A stretch of DNA of 64,000 nt, from assembly GCA_036435485.1 (NCBI GenBank), contig CM071596.1:135185001-135249000 (forward strand), in the 5' to 3' direction. Of the stretch, positions 11,662 to 22,872 are shown piece by piece (within the stretch, counting starts at the first letter, position 1; the number at the start of each line of letters is the position of its first letter). A program made the position numbers and the translations under genes. The notes beneath the pieces were generated by a model. The model was not told the DNA's origin. It worked only from the letters and a program-made list of their open reading frames with translations, and searched no databases. The DNA comes from Saposhnikovia divaricata. Its lineage: Eukaryota > Streptophyta > Magnoliopsida > Apiales > Apiaceae.

Positions 11662-12967
11662 TTGTAATAAGTAAATATACATATGAACTGTCACAGGAAT
11701 CTCAAGAAGTATTATCTGTCAGAAGAAAGAAGAAAAGTCAATCTATAGTTTTGATGTCGTACACTGGAAGACGATTCAGTTATCTGATCAAGCCCCAGTA
11801 TAGCATTGAAGTGAATGGATTCATTTGAACAGTGACATAGATTTTTCGAGTGATAGTTTGAAGATCAGTTACAGTACAAGAGAATTGAGAGAAGAAACAA
11901 ACCACAACCTAAAGTCAAAAGTGAAGAAGCATCGTTGAAGTTAGTCGTTCATGAACCAGACAGTACATCGAACATCAACACAAATCAGTGGTAATTCTTT
12001 ACTACCTTCAGTGGTTTATAAGAATTAAATTAATTATTTATTGATTTAATTAAATTCATTTATAATTGATATAAATCATTTAGTTGATTTAATTAAATGA
12101 ATTAATTCTGGAAGAATTAATTTATTTATTAAATTAATTATTGTATCAATTAAATATGAATTAGTTAATCATTAATTAATTAAATGGATCAATATGACTT
12201 AAAGAAAGAAGATTGGATTATGTCTTGGAGAAGGAAAATTCGGTATGACCTAATTTTAAGTCATACCGACAGTAGCTTTTCAGGATTATGTCTTACCGAC
12301 CTGATTTAAGTCTTACCGACCTCTGCCAGCTGTTGTAAGTCTTACCGAATTTCTGTTAAGTCATACCGACAAGTTTTATGTCTTAATGGAGGTTTGTGTA
12401 AGTCTTAATGAAGGAAAATCAAGTCTTGGAAGCAGTTTAAGTCATGCTGGAGCAGTTAAATATCCTACAGAAAGCCAGCAAGACCTGTTACTAATATAAA
12501 AGAACAGAACAGAGCAGATTAAGTCATAACGGAGAAACACAACAGAAAACATAATATTCAGAACAGAATTCTCTCTCTCAAGAACACCAAGAACACCAAA
12601 GCTTAAACAATTCCCAGAAATTCAAGTTCTTCATCTTTGTTATATTCTATCCGATAGAACTTGTTTATTTGTGATTCTTGTACTACTAGCGAATTAAGTT
12701 TCCTAGTTCTTATCTTGATTATTATTAACTAAATTAGAAAAGTTCATGTCGAATTTTCTAATTAGTTATTAACATCTTGATAAGTTGTTATACTGATTTT
12801 GTAACACCACATCAAGTTAATATACAGTTATATTCAACTTGAAAAATTGTGTTAAATAATTCCGCACATAAATTTGTCTTTATCAAATTTTATTTAAAGG
12901 ACAAATTTCGATAAAAAGGTAAAGATTGTATTCAACCCCCCCTTCTACAATCTTATCGGACCTAACA
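11603..12967 (+). repeat. 3' LTR of element 1
   Basis: This 1,365-bp LTR starts TGAAAGGC right after the polypurine tract and ends CCTAACA. Its last 733 bases match window positions 1-733. The TATA box is at 12495-12502. The U3 half holds AT-rich sequence (12000-12190) and then the TAAGTCWTA cluster. The flank after it is TTACG. Confidence 0.95.
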
Positions 12968-13607
12968 TTACGTATTATCTTTTTGTTCCCGAAATGCTCA
13001 GAACCCTATTTAACTTTTAAATGGTCCGAAACGTACCAATTAAATCAATTACGGGTCCGATTCGAACGAAAATATTTTAACGAAAAATAACAAATCCGAT
13101 ACGAAAAATTTGAAAAATTTATAAGACGAACAAAATACGAGTTTCGAATATTTTGAAATTTGTTTGATCTATTTTGATACGAAAATAGTTTTAAAATCGA
13201 AGCCCCATGGATTTTGAAAATAGGGTTTAACGGAGAAAGACAAACTGAACCATGCGTTTTTCGAAAAAGTTGAAGATAATCATCCTGTAGTCCAATAAAA
13301 TTACTAAACACGTAAAGGGTCCCAACCAATCATTCCCGATCCTTTTATTCATATTTAACGATACCATCTCATATACGCGATATAACTATTCGCCAAACCA
13401 AATCAATATATTTATATAAATTCAAATAAGCTAAAATAAATTATAATCAAATATTTTCACCTTGATCACTTAATAATAGCACATATCCCCTAATACCAGT
13501 CAACATTTAACACCTTGACTCGTCAAACATGAATAAAATAATTTTAAAATATTTTTTATTCCTAATTACCAATAATAGTAATGGATTTAATAACCACGGT
13601 TCTTACA
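12968..13607 (-). repeat. 3' LTR fragment of decayed Ty3/gypsy element A
   Basis: The right edge reads ...GGTTCTTACA followed by ATCTTCTCCCC. On the - strand this is a purine tract followed by TGTAAGAACC, the usual polypurine tract-LTR junction. The rest of the LTR lies left of element 1, which therefore inserted into it. Its body differs from the solo LTR at 17426 apart from the terminal bases. Confidence 0.6.
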
Positions 13608-16600
13608 ATCTTCTCCCCTAAATAGGATTCTGTCCTCAGAATCAAGATAAGCAATTAAATGGGGAGACTCCTCTAACATCAGACTCCCAAGTTACCAAAA
13701 CTTTCACGTCCTTAGACTATGTCATAAAACTATTATTGACAACGCGATACTGGCTTATTTCTCCACACTCTGTCTCTGGCTTTACCCGTAATAATCTATA
13801 TCACAACAAAATCAAAACGATAATTCTTAAGCATTGCTATCTGAAACACAATATCCCTACCCTCTTCAAAATCTCAAAGACCTAACGAATCTTATATTAA
13901 ACCTTCTTGATCATCAAATCTCACTAATCTCTTCTACGGAAATAGTCCCAACGAAACTTTGGTTCTTTTTCTTCACAATGTACACCTCTAATGTCAAGTG
14001 AACGTATTCATTCTATCGACTTCGAGCTGTCGTCAACCCTTCTAAACAAGTTCGATTACTTCCTTCGTCTTGGCACCAACTTTGGTCCTAACATTTTCCG
14101 TCCGTCAACTTCTCCCAACATACTGGCGATCGACACACTTGTTCATATAGTGCTTCGTAAAGCGGTAATAAAAAATCGGTACGAAAACTGTCGTTATATG
14201 AGAATTCCATCTATGGTAAATGATCGTCTTGCTCTCCTTCAAAATCAATTGTATATGCTCTAAACGTGTCTTCAATAGTGTGAATCGTCCTTTCGCTTTG
14301 GTCGTCGGCCCAAGAGCGACAAGTCTTACTTACCTCTGAATCCGTATCTAAACCTTTCTTTAAAACTCTTCTGAAATCTTGAATTGAATTCGTATCTCAA
14401 ATGAGCCATACTACTCCATTATAAACTTGATTATCTCCTTAACAAGTCCCGGTAATTTGAAATGCTTACTAGTCACGAATGAATGACCTGACCATAGAAA
14501 AATCGGGCATGACCCATTCGTACAACGGACTATACCCTGTGTAACAACTTCAAATACCAACCCAATAATTTATAACAACTCATTTCTGTATTCCAACATT
14601 TCACAATCTCAATTTAATCATACACAATGATAATACGAAAGCTGCCTTGACTTGTAGTAAACATGTAAATAAATAAATCTGCCTCGACTTGCAGTAAGCA
14701 CGTAGATAAATAAATCCATGATACCTTGATTCCAATCTGTCAATCAAACCTCATATCATCTATTCTCGATTGCGTCCTTGAAATCGAAAACTGAAATCAA
14801 ACACATACGTCATTAGATACACGTCAAACACGATTCAATTAACAACTCAATTCTCACTCTGTCACAAACAATATGGTTTGTTAAAATGTTTGAAATATGA
14901 CCTAGAATGTTTTGTTGGTTTAAAACAAATTAAAATCATTTTATCCACTGAAAATCTTTATGAAAATACTTTTAAATCCATTTAAAAATATTTAGAATAA
15001 TAAATTTTAAAAGAACAATTTTTTTAAAACCAAATACCTCAAAAAAACATTTAATCCTCGATATTAACAGTTTTGAAAACTAATAAACTTCATAACCATG
15101 ACTTTGACATAATTCGCTGCAGGAACAAAATTTGAAATAACTGGTTTGTAATATCCACTCTCCCGGGTTCACAACCCCACTTGATACTAATCATGAAACA
15201 ATTTCTACTTTAACAATTTCCAACAAACTTCAACTTTTATTAACATGAAAATTTGACTTGGTACGCGTCGAATCGATTATACGCCTCCAATAAGTAATTC
15301 ATGGCCTTCAGAGTTCTTCTCAACTCCGCTAATTCGAGTTCTTGAAATTAACTCCTGAAGCATAGCTCTAAATACACATCAAGATCTCAGATATAAATTC
15401 TGATCAATACAATTCTATCATCTAGTAGTGATTGATTCATCTCCAAAACTACAACATTATACATAACTTTCCCTCAAAATAAATACATGTCCACCACTTA
15501 TCTTTACTAATAACTCAATTCCTCTTCATTGTCTTTTCTATCGAAGATGGAACATGACCTATTCATAAAATGGACTACGCCCGGAACACAACGCCTCAAG
15601 TACTAACCCAATCATTCATAATTTTAAAACTAATGACCATGTATCACGATCAACTCCAACTCACGTGTTGAACACTTCTGCTCGTGAATACAAACACATA
15701 CCTTCTTAGGGCAATACACAACCTCAAACTTTATACGAAACATCACAGTACATCACAAAGTTTCCTTACTCATCTAGTTAAAAGCTTTCGATAATCTTCA
15801 GAAATTCCTGATTAATCTCACAAAACTTCCGACCTCTACTGGCACAGATTTCTTTCCATCAAAAATTTTATATAAAAAATTCTTGTACATAATCTTCCTC
15901 TTCTTAAAATTTCTTTCATTATTCTCAAATGATCTGCATACTCTTCACCAATCTTCAAATATCTTGAAATATCATCTATACTCGTTGATATCTTATTCAT
16001 TGTGACTATAAAGCGATAAGTGCTCTCGTCCAACCAAACATCATTACTAACAGCTCATCGTGCCCATATCGGCTCAAAATGTTGTTTCAAGAATATATTA
16101 AGGTTTCTATTTTCCAATGATCCTAGTCTATTCATGGATCAACTTTAGGCAAAACATGCACCTTTCAACTGGTCATCCAACTTTTGGTAAAAAATCTCAT
16201 TACTACTTGTCCACTTATTCCATTCTTAAAGATTAATGCAAAACTTCAAACTACCCTTCTTCCTTCTCACGAACAGTATTGGTGCATCCTTCTGAGATAC
16301 ACCGAGTATTACTATTAATTCTCTTGCGAAAATCCCTTTAATTAAATCGTTAGCTCTATCCTTTGCATCAATGTCATCCGATATTGAATTCCTTGAAACT
16401 GATTCCGTATTTGGGAATAAATAACAAACAAGCTCTACATCTTTGTCTGATGACAATTCTCGTCATCCCTCAACATATACATTCGAAAATTATTAGCCAC
16501 TAAAAATTTACTCTGATTTAACTATTTCCTTTCTGGCATCTCCTTTTGTGCAAAACAACTATATAATCTCGGTACAATAATCTTTTAATCTGCGTGTTCG

Positions 16601-17420
16601 TTACAACTCCTTTGCCTACTTTCGGCCCCAGACCACTTCTACATCTCTTGAGAATCATAATCTTATTTTCCTTGTCCTCACCATTTGCTCGTACTTTGTA
16701 GTTGGCTACTCCATCCAATCCTAAATCATCTTTAACTCTTTTCATTGCCATCACAATCCAATTCTTGATAACGTCATTCATAGACAAAAAATAATAAGTT
16801 TCTAGTTTTCTAGTAATTTTATAGAAAATGGTTCTGTTCCCCCCATTCTTGGGTCCACTGAGACAGGTATGATATAATCTCTTGCAAAATATCCTATCTT
16901 CCCACGCTTCTGGCACACAACTTTTGACTTCTAACTCTATCATTTATTACCCTTCTATTCTTTCCGATTACACTTGCAACTCTCTGTATTTACCTCAACG
17001 CAATCTCGATACATTTCCTCAAATTCTTATCTTCCAACCATGAGGTCTTGTTAATCTCTGCTAATTCTCATCTTGTGGGAAACTACTGTGCCCCCACTCT
17101 CTCAACTCTAAATCTTCTGAATTCTACATTCTTCCGTTTAACATAATCACATTTCTTTAAAACAATTCTGAAAATTCTCTGGTTCTATCTTCCTCTTTTT
17201 ATCATCTTGCTCCATCCTGGTCAACTCTCTTCTACTCTTAATAATCATGATTCTACACAAGTTGTTAATTCCAATACAATCACCTTACTTCATATTCATG
17301 TTTCAACTCTCTTCTGATAGTTCCTCCTGATAATCTTTACAAATAAATCCATCCGCTTCACTCTACTTTACTCACGTTATCCCGCTTCAGCTCTAAAATT
17401 TTATACTCACCAATTGGTCT
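13608..17420 (-). pseudogene. Heavily decayed Ty3/gypsy (chromovirus-like) gag-pol, element A
   Basis: There is no long ORF, but collinear remnants can be read on the - strand. A zinc-knuckle relic lies at about 16866-16915 (GKIGYFARD, with some Cys/His lost). An RT start lies at about 16226-16300 (APILFVRRKKGSLKFCI, the equivalent of APVLFVKKKDGS in intact elements). The RT catalytic block lies at about 15840-16000 (IDDISRYLK... in place of IDDILIYS). Integrase lies at about 13990-14330, where the same conserved blocks as in element 3 (58700-58950) are recognisable by eye. The order gag-RT-integrase identifies Ty3/gypsy. Stops and frameshifts are everywhere, so it is old. It continues or ends beyond the solo LTR at 17426-20927. 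Confidence 0.7.
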
Positions 17421-17425
17421 CAAAA

Positions 17426-20400
17426 TGTAAGAACCCTAGTTTTTGGTAATATTTCCTTTTATTTAATATCTTGTGACATTGTCATTATGGAACCTTTCTA
17501 GTCATCCCTGTTGATTAATAGAATTGATTGTCTGAGAAACTGCGTTGTTGCATTTATTATGTAATATAAAAAGGAAGATTGTGAAGGCATGAGTCTTATT
17601 GTTAGTAATATTTATAAAACTTGGGATTTGAGAATGGTTAGAGTATTAAAGGATTTATTAAGAATTGTGACGAGGAATTATGGACATTCGAGGAATTTAC
17701 ACAATAAGTACTTAAGGAATTATAGGGGAAATCTCTACGCGACAAAATATTATTACGAGAGAATGATTAAGATACGATACGAATTAAAGATTAAATAATA
17801 AGCATTGGTGGAAAAATAATAATACAAGGAGTAGTATTGCATGCAAGCCCATGCAACCAAGTGGTTAGAAATCAAACAAACTAGTTGGCCATTGGAAGAT
17901 GAATAGTATCTAGTTGGTTGCTTTTTCAAAAGAGGGAACACATAGTACATGAGCCCATGCTTGCTAGTACACTACCTATGCTTACATGTGATATGTATCA
18001 CCCAACCTAATACCAATTATTCACCAACATAACATAACACAAACACAAAACACAAAAACACAAACCCCCCCCCCCCCTTGTAGTTGCTCTCGGCCAAAGC
18101 TTCAAGGAGAGAAGAAAATTTCTTCTCCTCCCCCTTCCATCACTCATAAATTTCACCATAATTCCTAGGTCATCTACATCATCTGGACAAGGTATGTTAA
18201 CAATTTCAAGCCATTTCATCCACCCCATTTCAAGTTATAAATTGTTCAAGCTTGGGTGAATAGTAACCATGTTTGGTTTTCCTTTAGATCTTGCATTGTA
18301 AGTGTTGTAGGAGACCATCTAAGGTGTTTTTGAGTTGTGTAAAGCTTATCCAAGGCCTCTAGGAGCTCAAGAAGGTATAAAAATCTTAAACCCTCTTGGT
18401 TATGTATTATTTATAAAGTATGGTAGTAGATCCATGTGTTTTAGAACTAATCTTGGTTGTATATGTATTGGATAGCATGGATCTTGAGTTTTGATGTTGA
18501 GATTGTGACTTTTATGACTATGGTTAATATATGTATCTCCATGAGTGTTATGAACCATGATCTAAGTGTATTAAGTGTTGATTATGTTATGGAAGTATGA
18601 AAAATGGTTGATCTAAGTAGTTTGAGCTTGCTGAGTTTTGTCCAGGAACTTTGACCTGTATTGTAGCACGATTTTGAACCCCCAAATGATGTCCCCTGAT
18701 GTCCTACCATATATTGTTGGAAAGATAATTGAATGTCGTTTCTGGAAATGTAAGGTTCATGGCTAGGTGATGTGTAGATTTTAAGTTATGGCCGGAGGAG
18801 TGAATTGTGTTTCTGGACTATGGACTGCACTAAGTGACCCCCTTGTGAACCTTGTTTAAACCCCTAAAAATATATGTGGGATCATGGAGAAAATTGAGAA
18901 TGTAGGGAATGCAGTGGTGAAGACCACCCAAAAGGAATTGGATTAAAATATGAATTTTTGGATTTTATAACAATGCTAGAGTAAAATTCGCGCAATGGAA
19001 AAAGTCGATTTGTGGAACATGATTCTAGGGTTAGTGGTTATGATTCGAACGTGGTAATTAAATTAAGTCGAGTAAGTGACGAGCGTAATCAAGCAATGAC
19101 ATGGACCTATAGTGGGGCTAGAGAGTCATAAGACGAAGTCGTTAAGTTAATTTCGTACCCCCTTAAAACCCCGTAATTAAAGAGATATTGTTAAGGTACT
19201 AACGAACGATTATTGCTTATGTATAGATCGTTCGAATCCGCACGCTCGACCACCCCAACCAAACCAAGGCAAGTTTACTTTTCAAAACTTATCCATATAC
19301 AAGGACTTTTACTGTTGTGTTTGTAGTTTTCAATTATATCAAATGCTATGTTTATCGAAGTATTGATGCAATGGAGATTGTATAAGTACATGTATGCTTG
19401 TACCCCTTGAACTTAGATTGAAATGTTTTCTTCGGACAACGACTCTAGCAATAGAGGTCGTAGCGGTCCGTATATACTATTGACCAGGGAGCGGTATATT
19501 ATTATATCGTATCTAGATTACGAAAACCCGAATGGTCATTCGGGGAGTATCGTATACTCAAGTATTATGTTCATATCTTCGTAAATACTCGAAACCCTAT
19601 CTTGGATTAAAAGTTTATTTTATCGAATAATTATTTTATTAATTATTAATATTAAATCTTAAAATATTATTTATTAATTATTGTTCATTATCTAAAGAAA
19701 AAGTTAATCCAAGATACATTTTAATACTTTGAAACTCGAACTCATTCGAACTCAAAACATTTTTGAAAACCCCCGGTCAGGTTCTGCTTCTTGTATGATT
19801 TCAAGAATCATCGGTCGACTGATGTCGAACCTCAATTACTCTGTTTTCAATCAAAAATCAAGTTTTGAAAGAAAAAGAAAAAGGGACTCTGGTAGGTGTG
19901 GGAACCGTTGACGAACGATTCCCGGGATGTGTAAGCTGCCGTGAGCCAGGCGGTCCATCACTTATTATTCCGGCCCAGGTGTTGCCGAAGGATGATTACG
20001 GATGTAGTTTTCATCGAGGGTGATTACGGATGTAGTTTTCACCCGAGGGATAGTTACGGATGTAGTTTCTATCCTTCTACCGGTAGAGAAGACCCGCGGA
20101 TTATTGGACTTGGATGTGGCGACTGATCATCGTCAATCCTTGTCAGGTTTTGTGTTTTCTTTAAGTCCCATTCCTCCATTTTGGAAAAATGCTTTGACAC
20201 TGCTTCTTAGGCTTTTATGCCAAGTTGCTGATAGTGTTCTATTTTGATGAGAAAGATGTTGAATCACTGCAGTATCTAGAACTACAGGTTTATTTTGAAA
20301 ACAAGGGCACATATTGTTGCACCTTCGAGATTTATCAACTATGACAAGTGATTTTATAACTGATTGATACAAACAAGTATATCAACTGCCAATCATATGA

Positions 20401-20927
20401 AATGCTATATTACTTATCGTATACATATACTTCTTGCTGAGCTATAGTTGCTCACTCTTGCTTGTTTTCAAACTTTACAAACATAACAGCTAAGCGAAAT
20501 GGCAAGACCCAGGCAGACTGTTCGAAAGCAGGTGACTAGGCCCGAGCCACCACTTGAGATTCCACCGGTAGGCCCCATTAGCCGGATTGGTTGGCAGCTT
20601 TTGTTAGTTCGTTTTATTTATCAGTATGACCTGTGCAAGGCAGTGTATCGTAACAAACTTTCAAGCCTCCAACTTCGCTTCATATCGAAGTGTTGCTGGT
20701 AGCATAAATACTACTTAATTCGGTATGTAATAACTCTGATAACTTTATTACTGTTTAATCAATGTGTGACGTTTCTGAGGCTCTAACCTGTGTGTGTGAG
20801 TGTGGTGTGAGTTTATTGTGGGGTCGATGGCTGTGTTATATATATTATGCGCAAGAACAGGTATGTTACTAATGGAAAATGGACCGTGAGCGCCTAGATC
20901 TCCGACCCCGGATCTGGGGGCGTCACA
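17426..20927 (+). mobile_element. Solo LTR (3.5 kb) of the element 3 chromovirus family
   Basis: It starts TGTAAGAACCCTAG and ends GATCTGGGGGCGTCACA. CAAAA flanks both ends (17421-17425 and 20928-20932), a perfect 5-bp target duplication. No internal region or primer site is present, so it is a solo LTR left by LTR-LTR recombination. Its ends and several inner blocks match, in reverse, the LTR at 54381-58132; one shared block is the CTCTCGGCCAA segment near 18089. It contains a 14-base C run (about 18065-18078) and three copies of a roughly 30-bp unit (GATTACGGATGTAGTTTTCA type, 19990-20070). Short ORFs inside are chance. Confidence 0.85.
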
Positions 20928-20932
20928 CAAAA

Positions 20933-21660
20933 CACCCGGAATCTTATGATAATCCATTTATTACCTCCAAAATCAAACAGATGTCCAAAACAATCTTTTA
21001 TCAACACTAATTATCTTGTGCCAAACATCTCCATCATCATTCTCTTTTCAACCTTTAACAAAATTAGCAATCTTGTGTTGTTGTTACATGCTCTTTTCCT
21101 TTTCTCAATTCTTAGTAATACTGAATCTTGTACATGTGTTATCAACCCAATAAGTAATCCAATTTGATATGCCATCTCTATTTAACACCACTTCTCAACT
21201 TACTCAACCCATTCTTCGTCAACGTAATTGCAGTTTCAACCACTTAGGATGTCGTCGCGTCTATCTTTACAGCTCTTCATCACTGGTAATTCTAAAATCT
21301 TCAGGGCTTCTTACAAAAAAAATTGATATAATGAATAGGTATCAAGTATGAATATACACTAGATTTTGTTTGATAAATTTTTTTGTAAAAGGATTTAACC
21401 GAGAGATCAATATGATCTTTGAACCATTATCTGGTTGCGTTTGTCACTTGGTCAACCACCATAGTACATAAAGATGGCCAGTCTTTAGTACTTTCGTGAC
21501 AAACACAATCAGTGGCTGTTTTCAAATATTTTATTACTATCATTAAAGAAATTCTAACTTGTCTATATATATTTTTCATCGGATCAAAATTTAAAGCCAA
21601 TACATTATGTATGAATGAGATAGAAAAAGGCTTTTAGATGTGATAATGGAATACCAAAAA
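20933..21660. other. Gene-free stretch, probable remainder of element A, with a short inverted repeat
   Basis: 20933-21350 is CT-rich without a credible ORF and probably continues element A beyond the solo LTR. At 21431-21512 CTGGTTGCGTTTGTCAC and GTGACAAACACAATCAG form terminal inverted repeats with three mismatches around about 48 bases. This may be a very small MITE, but I found no clear target duplication. Confidence 0.4.
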
Positions 21661-21679
21661 GTGACGTGACTATGTATTT

Positions 21680-21817
21680 TTTTACTATTTAGGCTGATAT
21701 GTGTTACAATTTAGTATCTATTTTAAGATAATTCTCGGGATGAGCGAGAATCGAACCCACAACCTGAGATGACAGAGAATACACCCTTTATCACTTGAGT
21801 TATCCAATCATGCTCAA
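21680..21817 (-). mobile_element. tRNA-derived SINE
   Basis: The - strand head carries an A-box-like stretch (21784-21801) and a canonical B box, GGTTCGATTCT (21747-21757), at tRNA spacing. The unit ends in a 7-base A tail on the - strand (T run at 21680-21685 on +). It is flanked by the 14-bp direct repeat GTGACTATGTATTT at 21666-21679 and 21818-21831. Head, tail and long duplication together identify a retroposed SINE rather than a tRNA gene. Confidence 0.8.
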
Positions 21818-22278
21818 GTGACTATGTATTTATATTTATGAAATGGTTGATTTTGTTGTTTTTACTTTTTTTTTTATTGTTTTAAGATTTTATGTTTTTG
21901 TTTTGAACATGTTATTTTACTTTTTTATAATTTAATTTGTAGTAAAATTTATTTTTAAAAGATATCATCATGGAAGAGTTCTAAGAAAAATTATAATGGA
22001 TTTTAGCACAATAACATGAAAATTGGAAAAAATTAACCTCAATTTAGACCTAATACTATATCAACCAAATTTAATTAAAGTTAATTGTTAAATTTAAAAC
22101 ATAGTAATAATTTACAAGGAATTAGTGTTTATAACTCTTTTTGTATAAAGAATTAGCTGATTAATTTATATAATATTGAAATTATTTTATTTTTTTGATT
22201 TTTCTTTGTTTTAAAAATAATTCATATATTTAAGAAAAAATTAAAACGCCATCACGAAACACGAATTAGTGAACTAGC

Positions 22279-22536
22279 CATGGTTCTAAAAATCCCCGAT
22301 TTAGCCGATTAATCCCCAATTAATCCTCTGTAAGGTAACCAACTAATTCGATTTTTGAAATCCGATTAAATCCTGTGAATTTTTTTAAAATGATATGTTT
22401 AATTGTAAATTAGATTAATATATTAAATATTATTATAATATTCGATTAATACTCCTATTAATTCTTCCAATTAATTCCCGATTACCCGATTAATTTTAAA
22501 TCAATACCTCACCGATTACCGACTTTTACAATCATG
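22279..22536. mobile_element. Small non-autonomous hAT-like MITE
   Basis: The ends CATGGTTCTAAAAATC and GACTTTTACAATCATG are imperfect inverted repeats. The flanks are GAACTAGC (22271-22278) and GAACTAGG (22537-22544), an 8-bp duplication with one mismatch, as expected for hAT. The body is 258 bp, AT-rich, with repeated GATTAAT/CCGATTA words and no ORF. Confidence 0.7.
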
Positions 22537-22832
22537 GAACTAGGCAACTAGCTTATTAATATACTACAAATAGATAATGTAGACATTCACCATTATTTTA
22601 GGAATATTTCATAACTTAAGTTATTTAATCAAATTATTATAGTACTGTTAAAATAATATGAGAATTTATTAAAAGAAAATCTATGAGAATTTAAATAATA
22701 TGAAATATGAAATAATAAATATAAAATATAGTACCACTCTCTCCGAGTCTCCGGTACTACTCCCTCCATATCAATATCATCATCACCCTCCAACGCTGCA
22801 CCGCCGGCTACACACACTAAAAACACACACTT

Positions 22833-22841
<9 letters not shown>

Positions 22842-22869
<28 letters not shown>
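22842..22869. repeat. (AT)n microsatellite abutting the trihelix start codon
   Basis: About 14 uninterrupted AT units end one base before the ATG at 22871. The tract lies in the 5' UTR or core promoter of the trihelix gene. Confidence 0.9.

Positions 22870-22870
<1 letters not shown>

Positions 22871-22872
<2 letters not shown>

Larger units (their letters stand above)
1..12967 (+). mobile_element. Sirevirus-type Ty1/copia retrotransposon, element 1
   Basis: The order is LTR, Met-tRNA primer site, gag, pol (protease, integrase, RT, RNase H), spacer, a large third ORF, polypurine tract, LTR. Integrase before RT identifies Ty1/copia. The long gag with a zinc knuckle and coiled coil, and the extra ORF after pol, identify the Sirevirus lineage. 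Positions 1-733 align to 12235-12967 without gaps, so the first 632 bases of the 5' LTR lie outside the window. By eye there are six substitutions over the 733 aligned bases, which means a recent insertion. Even so gag, pol and ORF3 each carry stops or frameshifts, so this copy cannot move alone. The right flank starts TTACG; the matching left duplication is outside the window. Confidence 0.95.

Noticed and set aside
13608..17426. Inverted LTRs flanking element A as one transposon with terminal inverted repeats
   Set aside because: The LTR at 17426-20927 has its own CAAAA duplication and a different body from the 12968-13607 fragment, so it is a separate solo LTR.
21731..21815. Functional tRNA gene
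   Set aside because: Acceptor stem does not pair, the unit has an A tail and a 14-bp duplication; it is a SINE.
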